From positions 1 through 64,000 of the forward strand of contig JANPJV010000301.1 of NCBI GenBank assembly GCA_031425695.1: 64,000 nucleotides of DNA. The letters are read 5' to 3'. Made by a program: the position numbers and the translations under genes. Each line of letters starts with the position of its first letter. Position 1 is the first letter of the stretch. The notes under the pieces are model-generated. The model was not told the origin of the DNA and did not search any database. It was given only the letters and a program-made list of their open reading frames with translations. The stretch comes from JANPJV01 sp031425695 (lineage in GTDB: Bacteria > Pseudomonadota > Gammaproteobacteria > Xanthomonadales > SZUA-5). Shown in pieces: positions 42,706-52,045 of the stretch.

Positions 42706-45700
42706 TCGCGCGGGTGATCTACGGCGCCATCGCGAACCGTTTCCTGGTCTTGCTTGCGGCGCTGTTCCTGACCGCCTGGGGCCTGTACGCGGTCAGTCGC
42801 ACGCCGGTCGATGCATTGCCCGATCTGTCGGATGTGCAGGTGATCATCCGCACGACCTGGCCCGGGCAATCACCGCAGCTGGTCGAGAACCAAGTCACCT
42901 ATCCACTGACCACGACCATGCTCTCGGTGCCGGGCGCCAAGGCTGTGCGCGGGTTTTCATTCTTCGCCGACTCCTACGTCTACGTGTTGTTCGAAGACGG
43001 CACAGATCTCTACTGGGCACGCTCGCGCGTCCTCGAGTACTTGAACCAGGTGCAATCGCGGCTGCCGCGCGGCGTGACCACCGCGCTCGGGCCAGACGCG
43101 ACCGGGGTCGGCTGGATCTACCAGTACGCACTGGTCGACCGTGGCGGCCAGAACGACCTGTCCGAGCTGCGCGCGCTGCAGGACTGGTTCTTGCGCTTCG
43201 AGCTCAAGACCGTGCCGGGCGTCGCCGAAGTCGCCAGCATCGGCGGCATGGTGCGCCAGTACCAGGTCGTACTTGATCCTGAGCGCCTGCGCGCTTATGG
43301 CGTCAGCCAGGCCCAGGTGATCGACGCCGTGCAGCGTGCCAACGGCGAGGCTGGCGGTTCAGTACTGGAGCTGGCTGAAGCCGAATACATGGTGCGGGCG
43401 AGCGGCTATCTGAAAAGCCTCGAGGATTTCCGCGCGATACCCCTGAGCAGCAATGCGACGGGCACGCCGGTACTGCTCGGCGATGTCGCCCGCGTCCAGC
43501 TCGGCCCCGAAATGCGCCGGGGCATTGCCGAGCTCAATGGCGAAGGCGAAGTCGTCGGCGGCGTGATCATCATGCGCTCCGGCAAGAATCCGCAGGCGAC
43601 GATCAGCGCGGTGAAGGCCAAGCTCCAAACCCTGCGCGCGAGCTTGCCGGCCGGCGTCGAGGTGGTCGAGACCTACGATCGCTCGCAACTGATCGGCCGC
43701 GCAATCGACAACCTGACCGCGAAGCTGCTCGAAGAATTCCTGGTGGTGGCGCTCGTCTGCGCGGTGTTCCTGTTCCACCTGCGCTCGGCACTGGTGGCGA
43801 TCGTGGCGCTGCCACTCGGCGTGCTGATGGCCTTCATCGTCATGCAATGGCAGGGCCTCAACGCCAACATCCTGTCGCTCGGCGGCATCGCGATCGCGAT
43901 CGGCGCCATGGTCGATGCGGCGATCGTCATGATCGAAAATGCTCACAAGCATCTCGAGGCCTGGCAGCACGCGCATCCCGGTGAAAGCTTGGAAGGCGAG
44001 GCGCGCTGGCGTTTGATCGGAGACGCTGCGGCAGAAGTCGGGCCGGCGCTGTTCTTCAGCCTGCTCATCATCACCCTGTCCTTTGTTCCGGTGTTTACCC
44101 TGGAGGCGCAGGAAGGCCGCTTGTTCGCGCCGCTCGCGTACACCAAGACCTATGCGATGGCGGCGGCGGCGGGGCTGTCCATCACCTTGATTCCGGTGTT
44201 GATGGGCTACTGGATTCGCGGCCGCATACCGGACGAAAACGCCAACCCGCTGTCGCGTGTGCTGATCAGCAGCTACCGGCCGCTGCTCGATGCGGTGTTG
44301 CGCTTTCCCAAATCCACGCTGGTGTTGGCGTTGGCCTTGTTGCTGGCGACCGCGTGGCCCATCACCCAGATCGGTGGCGAGTTCCTGCCGCCGCTGGACG
44401 AAGGCGATGTCCTGTACATGCCGACCGCGCTGCCGGGACTTTCCACGGGCAAGGCCGCGCAGATCCTGCAACAGACCGACAAGATGATCCGTTCAGTGCC
44501 GGAGGTCGCAAGTGTTTTCGGGAAGATCGGACGGGCCGAAACGGCGACCGATCCGGCGCCGATGGAAATGGTCGAAACCACCGTGCGCTTCAAGCCGCGC
44601 GCCGAGTGGCGTGCCGGCATGACCCCGGAAAAGTTGATCGAGGAACTCGACGCGGCGGTGCGTCTGCCGGGACTCACCAACCTGTGGGTGCCACCGATCC
44701 GCAATCGACTGGATATGCTGGCCACCGGCATCAAGTCGCCGATCGGGATCAAGGTCAACGGCAACGATCTTGCGGTCATCGACCAAGTCGCGGCAAGCAT
44801 CGAGAAGGCGATCAAGGATGTCCCTGGCGTGAGCTCGGCGCTGGCCGAGCGACTCACTGGCGGCCGCTACATCGACATCGCGATCGACCGCGCGGCGGCG
44901 GCGCGCTACGGCCTCAATATCGCCGATGTGCAGAGCATCATCACCGCCGCGATCGGCGGGGAAAACATCGGCGAAGTGGTCGACGGTCGGCGCCGCTTCC
45001 CGATCAGCGTGCGCTATCCGCGCGAACTGCGCGACAGCGTGCAGAAGTTGCGCGAGCTGCCGATGCTGACGGCTGCGGGCGCCCAGATTGTGCTCGGCAG
45101 CGTCGCCCAGATCAGCATCAGTGCCGGACCGCCGATGATCCGCAGCGAAAATGCACGGCTCTCGGGCTGGATCTACGTCGACGTCCGCGACCGCGACCTC
45201 GCGTCGGTCGTGGGCGATCTCAAGCAACGCGTCGCCCGCGATATCCAGCTGCCGGCGGGTTACTCAATCACCTGGTCCGGCCAGTTCGAGTACTTCGAGC
45301 ATGCGATGGCCAAGCTGAAGGTGGTGATTCCGGCGACGCTGGTGATCATCTTCGTGCTGCTCTATCTGACCTTCGGACGCGCCGACGAAGCGGCGCTGAT
45401 CCTCGGCAGTATTCCCTTCGCACTGATCGGCGGTTTCTGGCTGATGTACCTGCTCGGCCACGCCTTGTCGGTCGCCACGGCGGTGGGTTTCATCGCGCTC
45501 GCAGGCGTCTCCGCCGAGTTCGGCGTGATCATGCTGCTGTACCTGAAGCACGCTTGGGAGCGCCGTCTTGCAGCCGGCGAACCGGCATCGCCAGAAACCC
45601 TGCTCGCCGCCATCCGCGAAGGCGCTGTCCAGCGCGTGCGCCCCAAGGCGATGACCGTTGCCGTCATCCTTGCCGGCCTGTTGCCGATCATGATCGGCAG

Positions 45701-45857
45701 CGGCACCGGCTCGGAAATCATGCAGCGCATCGCTGCCCCCATGGTCGGCGGGATGATCTCGGCGCCACTGCTGTCGATGCTGGTGATTCCAGTGGTGTAC
45801 CGGCTGCTGCGCGAGCGCTCGGATGTGGTGCGCGCAGCGGAGGCTCCGCTCGCGTAG
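42702..45857 (+). CDS. cusA: Copper/silver RND efflux pump CusA
   Basis: The 1051-residue inner-membrane transporter belongs to the heavy-metal RND class. Markers are TPVDALPDLSDVQVII, LGPDATGVGWIYQYAL, the proton-relay TM4 motif IGAMVDAAIVMIENAHKH, and the three methionine positions that bind Cu/Ag in CusA: LYMPTALPG, PMEMVETTV and DMLATGIKSPIGIKV. It exports Cu(I) or Ag(I) from periplasm or cytosol through CusB and CusC. Length equals E. coli CusA (about 1047). It is the last gene of the overlapping three-gene set; the next gene starts 108 bases downstream behind a hairpin. Confidence 0.94.
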   Translation: MIARVIYGAIANRFLVLLAALFLTAWGLYAVSRTPVDALPDLSDVQVIIRTTWPGQSPQLVENQVTYPLTTTMLSVPGAKAVRGFSFFADSYVYVLFEDGTDLYWARSRVLEYLNQVQSRLPRGVTTALGPDATGVGWIYQYALVDRGGQNDLSELRALQDWFLRFELKTVPGVAEVASIGGMVRQYQVVLDPERLRAYGVSQAQVIDAVQRANGEAGGSVLELAEAEYMVRASGYLKSLEDFRAIPLSSNATGTPVLLGDVARVQLGPEMRRGIAELNGEGEVVGGVIIMRSGKNPQATISAVKAKLQTLRASLPAGVEVVETYDRSQLIGRAIDNLTAKLLEEFLVVALVCAVFLFHLRSALVAIVALPLGVLMAFIVMQWQGLNANILSLGGIAIAIGAMVDAAIVMIENAHKHLEAWQHAHPGESLEGEARWRLIGDAAAEVGPALFFSLLIITLSFVPVFTLEAQEGRLFAPLAYTKTYAMAAAAGLSITLIPVLMGYWIRGRIPDENANPLSRVLISSYRPLLDAVLRFPKSTLVLALALLLATAWPITQIGGEFLPPLDEGDVLYMPTALPGLSTGKAAQILQQTDKMIRSVPEVASVFGKIGRAETATDPAPMEMVETTVRFKPRAEWRAGMTPEKLIEELDAAVRLPGLTNLWVPPIRNRLDMLATGIKSPIGIKVNGNDLAVIDQVAASIEKAIKDVPGVSSALAERLTGGRYIDIAIDRAAAARYGLNIADVQSIITAAIGGENIGEVVDGRRRFPISVRYPRELRDSVQKLRELPMLTAAGAQIVLGSVAQISISAGPPMIRSENARLSGWIYVDVRDRDLASVVGDLKQRVARDIQLPAGYSITWSGQFEYFEHAMAKLKVVIPATLVIIFVLLYLTFGRADEAALILGSIPFALIGGFWLMYLLGHALSVATAVGFIALAGVSAEFGVIMLLYLKHAWERRLAAGEPASPETLLAAIREGAVQRVRPKAMTVAVILAGLLPIMIGSGTGSEIMQRIAAPMVGGMISAPLLSMLVIPVVYRLLRERSDVVRAAEAPLA

Positions 45858-45871
45858 GGCGCTCGCGAGAA

Positions 45872-45926
45872 TTGACCTAGGGCGCCACGCGCAAGCGGGC
45901 GCTACCTGACAGACTGCACGTCTGTC
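45872..45926. repeat. REP-like palindrome followed by a hairpin after cusA
   Basis: TTGACCTAGGGCGCC...GGGCGCTACCTGAC (45872-45910) resembles a diverged GTAG-type REP. Overlapping its end is a perfect hairpin, GACAGAC-TGCAC-GTCTGTC (45908-45926), which may weaken read-through from cusA. Confidence 0.6.
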
Positions 45927-45965
45927 GCCGCCGGTGGGCGCAAGCTCGCGTAAAGGAGTTGAGGA

Positions 45966-47168
45966 ATGAAATCGGGCTTGCTCACCATCGTCTTGCTGCT
46001 CTCTCTGCAGGTCCAAGCGGCAGTCCTGCTGACCCCTGTGGAACTTTCGACATCCGAGCACGCGGCGCAGCCGTCGGTCACGGTCGACCCGCGCGCGGGT
46101 TTTGTCGTGACCTGGCAGGAGCGCGAGACTGAGGGCAATCACCTCAAGTTTGCAGTGATTGCCGCCGATGGCAGCGAAACCCGTCGCGGACTGATCCAGA
46201 GCGGATCAGACTGGTTCATCAACGGCGCCGATTTCCCGAGTCTCGCGGTGCTCGACAATGGCGACTGGGTGAGTTTCTGGCTGCAGAAGACCTCGCCCGG
46301 CACCTATTCCTACGCGATCCAATCCGTGCGCTCGCGCGACGCGGGCAAGACCTGGGATAAAGCGGTCGTGGTCCACGACGATGGCACTGACACCGAACAT
46401 GGTTTCGTCAGCATGACCGCCGCCGGCGGCGATCGAGTACGCCTGGTCTGGTTCGACGGACGACGCATGGCCGGCGCGGGACATGACCACGAGGGCGCGG
46501 CCGAGCACATGACGCTGCGCAGCGCGACCATCGGACGCGATGGCAAGCTGGCCGATGCCCGCGAGCTCGACGATTTCACCTGCAGCTGCTGCCAGACCGA
46601 TGCGGTTCGCGGCGCCAAGCGCACGCTGGTTGCCTACCGTGATCGTTCCAAGACCGAAGTCCGCGACATTGGCGCCATCACCTTTGCTGGCAAGGCCTGG
46701 TCGAAGCCGACCGTGGTGAGTGCCGACAACTGGACCATTGCCGGTTGCCCGGTCAATGGCCCGGCGCTGGCCGTGCGTGGTGATCAGTTCACGGCACTGT
46801 GGCCGACCATGGCTGGCGGCCAAATGAATCTCAGGTTCGCGACCGGGGATGGCGGAATATTCAGCGCACCGCTCGAGCTCGCGTCCGGGCCTGCGGAGCT
46901 CGGTCGGGTCGATCTGGCCACCTGGGGCGACACCGGATTCCTCTATTCCCGTGTGCGCCAGGGAAGCGTCGCCCCTGAGCTCATCGTCGACGAGCTGGAT
47001 GCACGAGGCCGCTCGCTGCACTCCTATCCAGTCGCCGTGAAGGTCGGCGGCTACCCGCGCATCGCGCGCTCTGGTGACACCGCACTGTTGGTGTGGGCGC
47101 AGGCGGGGGCGAGCAGCGCCACTTCCCGCGTGGGCATCGCGAGGATCCAACCCGCCGTCACGGAGTGA
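45966..47168 (+). CDS. Exported sialidase-like (BNR/Asp-box) beta-propeller protein
   Basis: The 400-residue protein has a signal peptide (LLTIVLLLSLQVQAA) and repeated Asp-box-like turns such as RSRDAGKTWDK and FVVTWQERE. Strands are arranged as in six-bladed propellers, including the line DDFTCSCCQTDAVRGAKRTLVAYRDRS and TIAGCPVNGPALAV. Catalytic residues of true sialidases are not obvious. The Cys pairs and place right after cusA, with AAGGAG upstream, suggest a periplasmic metal-linked role rather than sugar hydrolysis. Similar proteins accompany copper genes elsewhere. Confidence 0.7.
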   Translation: MKSGLLTIVLLLSLQVQAAVLLTPVELSTSEHAAQPSVTVDPRAGFVVTWQERETEGNHLKFAVIAADGSETRRGLIQSGSDWFINGADFPSLAVLDNGDWVSFWLQKTSPGTYSYAIQSVRSRDAGKTWDKAVVVHDDGTDTEHGFVSMTAAGGDRVRLVWFDGRRMAGAGHDHEGAAEHMTLRSATIGRDGKLADARELDDFTCSCCQTDAVRGAKRTLVAYRDRSKTEVRDIGAITFAGKAWSKPTVVSADNWTIAGCPVNGPALAVRGDQFTALWPTMAGGQMNLRFATGDGGIFSAPLELASGPAELGRVDLATWGDTGFLYSRVRQGSVAPELIVDELDARGRSLHSYPVAVKVGGYPRIARSGDTALLVWAQAGASSATSRVGIARIQPAVTE

Positions 47169-47342
47169 TCCACGACGTCCAGACGGCGCGGCCCAAGGCG
47201 TGGTGCGTGCGCCATTGCCTTATTGCGCGCCATCTTTGCGAATGCCACCGAAAGCTATTGCACTCACATGGGTCGAGCAGCGTTTGCGCTGCCACCAGAC
47301 CTCGTCCTGGAACGCCATCAATGGGGCCGGCTGGTACCGGCA

Positions 47343-48995
47343 TCACCGGTCCCTATCTTTAGTGCCGAGTGCCGACAGCGCGGCGCCGAGATCGACATGC
47401 AGGGTCTGGTCGGCGAGCTGCGCGATTACGCCGGCGCGCGTGAGCTTGTTGCGCACGGTTTCATTGGCGCCGCTCAGCAGCACACCCACGCCGCGCGTCC
47501 GCAAGGTGCCGATGACGTCGTCCAGGGTCTGCAAACCCGTGGCGTCGATGAAGGGCACGCGTTCCAGGCGCAAAATCAGCAGGCGCGGATCGCTGTGGGT
47601 GCGCAGCAAGGTGTGCTCGAGTTGCTCTACGGCGCCGAAGAAAAACGGTCCATCGATTCGATAGACCAGCACCCCGGGTGGCAGGCGCTCGACGCCGATC
47701 GCCTGGAGTTCCTGCTGCAGTGTTTCCGTGGTCTGCGGCAAAGCCTCGACGCTGGACGCCATGCGCCGCATGAACTGCAAGGTGGCGAGAATCACGCCGA
47801 TATTCACCGCGACCACGAGATCGGCAAACACCGTCAGCACCAGGGTCACCAGCAGCACGACGATGTCCGCGCGCGGCGCACGGCGCAGGATTTTCACCAC
47901 CCGCGGCAGGTCGCTCATGTTCCAGGAAACCAGCAGCAGGATCGCGGCGAGCGCGGCCAGCGGAATGGATGCGGCCAAAGGTGCGAGCAGCAGCAATACC
48001 GCGACCAGGAAGGCCACGTGCACGATCCCGGCGAGCGGGCTGGTGCCACCACTGCGCACATTGGTCGCCGTGCGCGCGATCGCACCGGTGGCGGCGAAAC
48101 CACCGAACAGCGGCGCCGCAATATTCGCCAATCCCTGTCCAATGAGCTCCTGGTTCGAGTCGTGCCGGGTTCCGGTCAGGCCGTCCGCGACCACCGCCGA
48201 CAACAGCGACTCGATCGCGCCGAGCATGGCGATGGTGAACGCCGGTCCGATCAGCGTGAGCGCCTGGGCCAGCGTGACCTGCGGCACCTGGAAGCTCGGC
48301 AATCCCGACGGAATCCCGCCAAAGGCACTGCCGATGGTGGCCACGCCTGGTAATTGCAGGGCGCTCTGGACGAGCGTCGCGACGGTCAGCGCGACCAGCG
48401 GTGCCGGCACCTTGGACAAGACCGGAATGCGTGGGACTGCGAGCAGGAGCAGCAGCGAGCCGACGCCGATCAGGGTGGTTGCCGCATGCAGCTCCGGCAT
48501 TGCCGAGCCGAGGGCGACCAGTTTTTCATGGAAATGCGCGCCGGTGATCGCCGGCAAGCCGAGAAAAGGGGCCAGTTGACCGGCCGCAATGACCACCGCA
48601 ATGCCGGCCGTGAAACCCACGATGACCGGGTCGGGAATGAAGCGGACCATCGCACCGAGCCGCGCGAGGCCCAGCATGACCAGGATGACCCCCGCCATCA
48701 TCGAGGCGACCTGCAGCCCGATGATCCCGTGTTCTGCGGTCACCGCCGCGAGGATCACGATGAAGGCGCCGGTCGGGCCGGCAATCTGCAGGCGGCTGCC
48801 GCCACACAGCGACACCACGATTCCGGCAACGATCGCCGTGTATAGACCCTGTTCGGGCTTGGCGCCGGAGGCAATCGCAAACGCCATGGCCAGCGGCAGG
48901 GCGACCACACCGACGATGACGCCCGCGAGCGCATTGCGCGCGAAGTGACCGCGGGCCAGCAAACCGGATCGCCAGGCTTCAACAATCGCGAACAA
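47343..48995 (-). CDS. SulP-family anion transporter with STAS domain
   Basis: The 550-residue protein has about 12-14 membrane segments beginning ARNALAGVIVGVVALPLAMAFAIASGAKPEQGLYTAIVAGIVVSLCGGSRLQIAGPTGAF, the SLC26/SulP signature. The cytosolic STAS domain (about 440-545) reads VLVYRIDGPFFFGAVEQLEHTL, LRLERVPFIDATGLQTLDDVIGTL. It probably imports sulfate or bicarbonate, or another anion. The start is a TTG at 48995 without a clear ribosome site. A perfect FNR-type box lies 77-90 bases upstream, well placed for activation. Confidence 0.88.
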   Translation of the reverse strand: MFAIVEAWRSGLLARGHFARNALAGVIVGVVALPLAMAFAIASGAKPEQGLYTAIVAGIVVSLCGGSRLQIAGPTGAFIVILAAVTAEHGIIGLQVASMMAGVILVMLGLARLGAMVRFIPDPVIVGFTAGIAVVIAAGQLAPFLGLPAITGAHFHEKLVALGSAMPELHAATTLIGVGSLLLLLAVPRIPVLSKVPAPLVALTVATLVQSALQLPGVATIGSAFGGIPSGLPSFQVPQVTLAQALTLIGPAFTIAMLGAIESLLSAVVADGLTGTRHDSNQELIGQGLANIAAPLFGGFAATGAIARTATNVRSGGTSPLAGIVHVAFLVAVLLLLAPLAASIPLAALAAILLLVSWNMSDLPRVVKILRRAPRADIVVLLVTLVLTVFADLVVAVNIGVILATLQFMRRMASSVEALPQTTETLQQELQAIGVERLPPGVLVYRIDGPFFFGAVEQLEHTLLRTHSDPRLLILRLERVPFIDATGLQTLDDVIGTLRTRGVGVLLSGANETVRNKLTRAGVIAQLADQTLHVDLGAALSALGTKDRDR

Positions 48996-49071
48996 GGGCG
49001 GGATGTTGCTCGGTCGGGAACCCTAGAGTACCCCGGCGTCGGTCGCCGCCGGCCCCATCCGAGCGCTGCAG

Positions 49072-49085
49072 TTGATCGAGATCAA
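49072..49085 (-). promoter_or_regulatory. FNR/Dnr-type box upstream of the SulP gene
   Basis: TTGATCGAGATCAA is a perfect TTGAT-N4-ATCAA palindrome, the site of FNR/Anr/Dnr proteins. Centred 83 bases before the SulP start, it allows a class II (-41.5) promoter with a leader of about 40 bases. Confidence 0.7.
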
Positions 49086-49223
49086 CTGGCCTGATTGGCC
49101 TGGAGGTCGCGCTGCCGACCTTGTTGACGATGGATTTCTACCTCCCAGGCGTCCTCGTCGATGGGTCGGGAAGCTTGAATACGGCCCGCACCGCGGTGCT
49201 GCGCGGCGCGCCCCGTCCATTGA

Positions 49224-50117
49224 TCACGCCATTCGCGGCCGGGCGGATTCTGTGGCCGCTCGGCGACGACGCAGCGGGAACCTCAGCAGATCCTTGAGCG
49301 CCCGTGGGGACGGGTACTTGCCGGGGTCCTGGACGCCGAGTAGTTGCGGATCCGGCCCAAAGCGAAAGCTTCCGAACACCAGGTCCCATGCCGGCAGGCT
49401 GGTGCCGTAGTTGCCGGCCTCAATGAGGCGGCTGCTGTGGTGAAGGCGATGCAATTCGCTGCTGCCGACGATGAGATTCAGCACCCCCAGGCGTCCGCGG
49501 ATATTGGCGTGGACGATGACGCTCTGCAGCAGGCCGAACAGCAGGATGAACAGGATCGCGTCGGCCGACAGCCCCATGGGAAGCAGTGGTGCCATCCGCG
49601 CGAGCTTGCCGAAGAGTGCATTCAGCGGATGGGCGTTGAAGCTGTTGCTGGCGTTGAGCGCAGTCGGCAGGTGGTGGATGACATGGACGTCCCAAAGCCA
49701 GTTCGAGCCATGGCTGACGCGATGCAGGGCGTATGACCCAAGTTCCGCGGCCAGCAGGCCGACGACGATTTGCACAACCAGGGGCCAGGAGGAGGGCGCT
49801 GCGATCCACCAGATTGCAGCCGCGGCAATCGCGACGTCAGCCAGCCCATCCGCGACGACGTTGAGCGTGAACAGACTGCCGTCGCGCTTGTGATCCGGTC
49901 CGTCCGGATGCCAATGTTGCCGATACGGCAGCAGCCGTTCCGCGATCATGGCCGTGACCAGCACGACCGCCAGCCAGATCAGCAAGACGCTGGTCGCTGA
50001 TCGTGCGGCGTCCTTTTGCATCAGCCAATAAATGGGCAGCGCAGTCAGCAAGCCCAGGTGTACCCAATGCAGCTCGCGCCAGCGCGGGAACCAACGGCTT
50101 CGATTTACGCTATTCAT
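49224..50117 (-). CDS. Fatty acid hydroxylase superfamily (sterol-desaturase-like) membrane protein
   Basis: The 297-residue protein has several membrane helices and the di-iron histidine clusters HRVSH, DVHVIHHLP, NAHPLN and ELHRLHHSSR in the order expected of this superfamily. These enzymes insert a hydroxyl or double bond into lipid chains using O2. The exact lipid substrate cannot be told. It is divergent from the Crp/Fnr regulator (127-base gap). The use of O2 fits the FNR-type sites nearby, though none is seen directly before this gene. Confidence 0.85.
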   Translation of the reverse strand: MNSVNRSRWFPRWRELHWVHLGLLTALPIYWLMQKDAARSATSVLLIWLAVVLVTAMIAERLLPYRQHWHPDGPDHKRDGSLFTLNVVADGLADVAIAAAAIWWIAAPSSWPLVVQIVVGLLAAELGSYALHRVSHGSNWLWDVHVIHHLPTALNASNSFNAHPLNALFGKLARMAPLLPMGLSADAILFILLFGLLQSVIVHANIRGRLGVLNLIVGSSELHRLHHSSRLIEAGNYGTSLPAWDLVFGSFRFGPDPQLLGVQDPGKYPSPRALKDLLRFPLRRRRAATESARPRMA

Positions 50118-50243
50118 GACAGCTCGTGTACAGGGGAGATGCCGGTAGCGTGGCCGCTGCGCGTCTTGACGGCATTAACCCGGGTTCACGCGCAGCCTGT
50201 TTCCCGCGCGTTGGCCGCGCGTCACCGAGGAAATCTGCAAGCA

Positions 50244-50876
50244 ATGGATGCATTGAACAGAACGTCCGGTGGGCGGCGCATGCCACCCGCGTTTGCCGTG
50301 GAGCTTGCCGCACTGGCACGCTTGCGCTTTGCTGCAGGCAGCGAGCTGACCGCTCCGGGACAGGTGGAGCAGGCATTCTGGTGCATCGAATCCGGCTTGG
50401 TGCGCCTCTATTCGCTGGGTGAGCACGGGCGCGATCGCAACCATGATTTCCTGGGCGCAGGCGAGTGGGTCGCCGGTGCGCTGTCGTGGCGCGATGGCCG
50501 CGTCTGCTGCGAGGGAGCAGCCATCGGCGTGCAGGCGCTGAAATCCACCGTGGCGATCCGTCTGCCACTGACCTTCATCGAGCAACGCCACCGCGAATCG
50601 CCCGAGGTGGCGGCCTGGCTCACCGACGAGCTCATGCAACTGAGCTCGCGCCGCCTGCAGCGCGAGCTCGATCTGTTGCAGCTGAGCGCCGAGCAGCGCT
50701 ACCACGCACTGGCGCGCGAACGCCCGGCGCTGGTGCGCATGCTCGCCCAGCACCACATTGCGTCCTGGCTCGGAATCACGCCCGTCGCGCTGTCGCGGAT
50801 CCGGCGCCGATCGAAGATCTCGGCATCAAGTCAGTCATCCAGCGGCGATGGGCACGCCAAGCGCGTTGTAGGCTAA
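50244..50876 (+). CDS. Crp/Fnr family regulator with an abnormal C-terminal end
   Basis: The 210-residue protein has a cyclic-nucleotide-binding-like fold (LRFAAGSELTAPGQVEQAFWCIESGLVRLYSLGEHGRDRNHDFLGAGEWVAGAL), a dimer helix and a C-terminal HTH HHIASWLGITPVALSRIRRRS. There is no N-terminal CxxC cluster, so it is not an oxygen-sensing FNR itself. The recognition helix keeps SR but has V where FNR has Glu. The last 20 or so residues (SASSQSSSGDGHAKRVVG) are read from the antisense of a copA remnant, so the original end was probably lost by a rearrangement. Confidence 0.78.
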   Translation: MDALNRTSGGRRMPPAFAVELAALARLRFAAGSELTAPGQVEQAFWCIESGLVRLYSLGEHGRDRNHDFLGAGEWVAGALSWRDGRVCCEGAAIGVQALKSTVAIRLPLTFIEQRHRESPEVAAWLTDELMQLSSRRLQRELDLLQLSAEQRYHALARERPALVRMLAQHHIASWLGITPVALSRIRRRSKISASSQSSSGDGHAKRVVG

Positions 50877-51190
50877 GGCGAAGGCGAGTTCGCGACGGTC
50901 GCTTCGGAGATCTCGCGGGCGCGCCGGATGCCGCGCAGATCGCCCTTTGAAAGCGTGATCTGGGAACTCGACGGCGCGGATGATCAGGCTGCCATTGCCG
51001 TCGATGATGGCGTCGATGACTTGAGTGCCGGCCAGTTTCTCGACCGGAATGGGCTCGCCGGTCGGCATGGCTTCGTCGACGCTCGAGCGGCCATCGATGA
51101 CGACGCCATCGACCGGCACCTTCTTGCCGGGACGCACGCGCAGGCGATCGCCGATGTGCACATGATTTGTGCGCGCCAGCAGCTCGCGTG
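50835..51190 (-). pseudogene. copA remnant: actuator domain joined to the C-terminal region
   Basis: On the minus strand the reading HVHIGDRLRVRPGKKVPVDG, VVIDGRSSVDEAMPTGEPIP is nearly the actuator domain of the intact copA at 59858-62203. It then jumps, with frame damage, to AFALAYNALGVPIAAG, which lies at the end of that protein. The ATP-binding, phosphorylation (DKTGT) and ion-site (CPC) parts are all missing. The TGE loop is kept. This is an internally deleted copy, overlapping the 3' end of the Crp/Fnr gene. Confidence 0.85.
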
Positions 51191-51204
51191 AACTTCGCGA
51201 GCCG

Positions 51205-51780
51205 CTACGAAGCCGCCGCTCGCAGATGTTCAAACAGAATGGCCAGGCCGATCACGATCAGGACCACGCCGCCGAAAATCTCTGCCCGCTTGCCTGCGAT
51301 TTCTCCAAGCACCCGGCCGAGCATGACGCCGAAGGTCACCATGAAAAAGGTGGAGAGACCGATCGCAGCGGCGATCGGAAGGATGGAAACGTCGAGGAAG
51401 GCCAGGCCGACACCCACCGCCATCGCATCGATGCTGGTCGCGAACCCGGTTGCCGCGAGCAACCAGAAGCCGTGGCGGTTTGGCTTCGTGACGTCCGCTT
51501 CGGCCGAAGCACGCGTCCCGGCGCGGATCATGCGCAGGCCGAGAATCGACAACAGGACGAATGCGATCCAATGGTCCCAGGCGGTCACGTAGCCGGCTGC
51601 CGCTGAGCCGAGCAACCAGCCGACGATGGGCGTCAGCCCCTCGATGATCCCGAAAATGGCGCCCGTTCGCAGTGCTTCGCGCCAGTTTGGCCGCTCGAGC
51701 GCCGCACCCTTGCCGATCGCTGCCGCGAAGGCATCCGTCGACATCGCGAGCGCGAGGAAAATCGTCGCAATCAGGCTCAT
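51205..51780 (-). CDS. mntP: MntP-type manganese efflux pump
   Basis: The 191-residue protein has six membrane helices. Two similar halves carry LALAMSTDAFAAAIGKGAAL and ATGFATSIDAMAVGVGLAFL; the acidic residues in MSTDAF and SIDAM are conserved in MntP. Other blocks are GLTPIVGWLLGSAA and GKRAEIFGGVVLIVIGLAILFEHL. It should expel Mn(II). The start is at MSLIATIF with little ribosome-site signal. I found no yybP-ykoY manganese riboswitch in front. It lies between two copA remnants. Confidence 0.92.
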   Translation of the reverse strand: MSLIATIFLALAMSTDAFAAAIGKGAALERPNWREALRTGAIFGIIEGLTPIVGWLLGSAAAGYVTAWDHWIAFVLLSILGLRMIRAGTRASAEADVTKPNRHGFWLLAATGFATSIDAMAVGVGLAFLDVSILPIAAAIGLSTFFMVTFGVMLGRVLGEIAGKRAEIFGGVVLIVIGLAILFEHLRAAAS

Positions 51781-51851
51781 CTTGTTGTCATGGGTCTTAC
51801 GCCGGCCGCCGCGGGCTGATGGCAAGGGGCGGGAGAGTGACGCAGGTCACG

Positions 51852-51925
51852 TCACGATCTCAACCTCTGCGCATTGGCTGCAACACTGACCGACGACAGC
51901 TCATCGCCAGCGCCGCAATCGTCGG
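51852..51925 (-). pseudogene. copA remnant: last residues only, frameshifted
   Basis: The minus-strand reading LSSVSVAANAQRLRS-stop equals the terminus of the intact CopA (LSSVSVVANALRLRS-stop). Just upstream, SPTIAALA continues the match in another frame, so a base is missing. The rest of 51826-52045 has no gene. Confidence 0.85.
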
Positions 51926-52045
51926 GCTCAGCAGCACCGAGCCATCGCGTATCTGGACTGACATCATCGATCCGGTATTCAACCTCGCGTGCGTCGCGTC
52001 GGTGCCGGACCGCTCCGTTGACGGTCAGACCGCCCAGTTTGGCCC

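Noticed and set aside
50244..50876. The Crp/Fnr protein as the oxygen sensor acting on the FNR boxes
   Set aside because: It lacks the N-terminal cysteine cluster, and the recognition helix has Val where FNR-type proteins have Glu.
51781..51850. yybP-ykoY manganese riboswitch upstream of mntP
   Set aside because: I looked for the conserved GGGGAGUA and paired loops and did not find them in the short leader.
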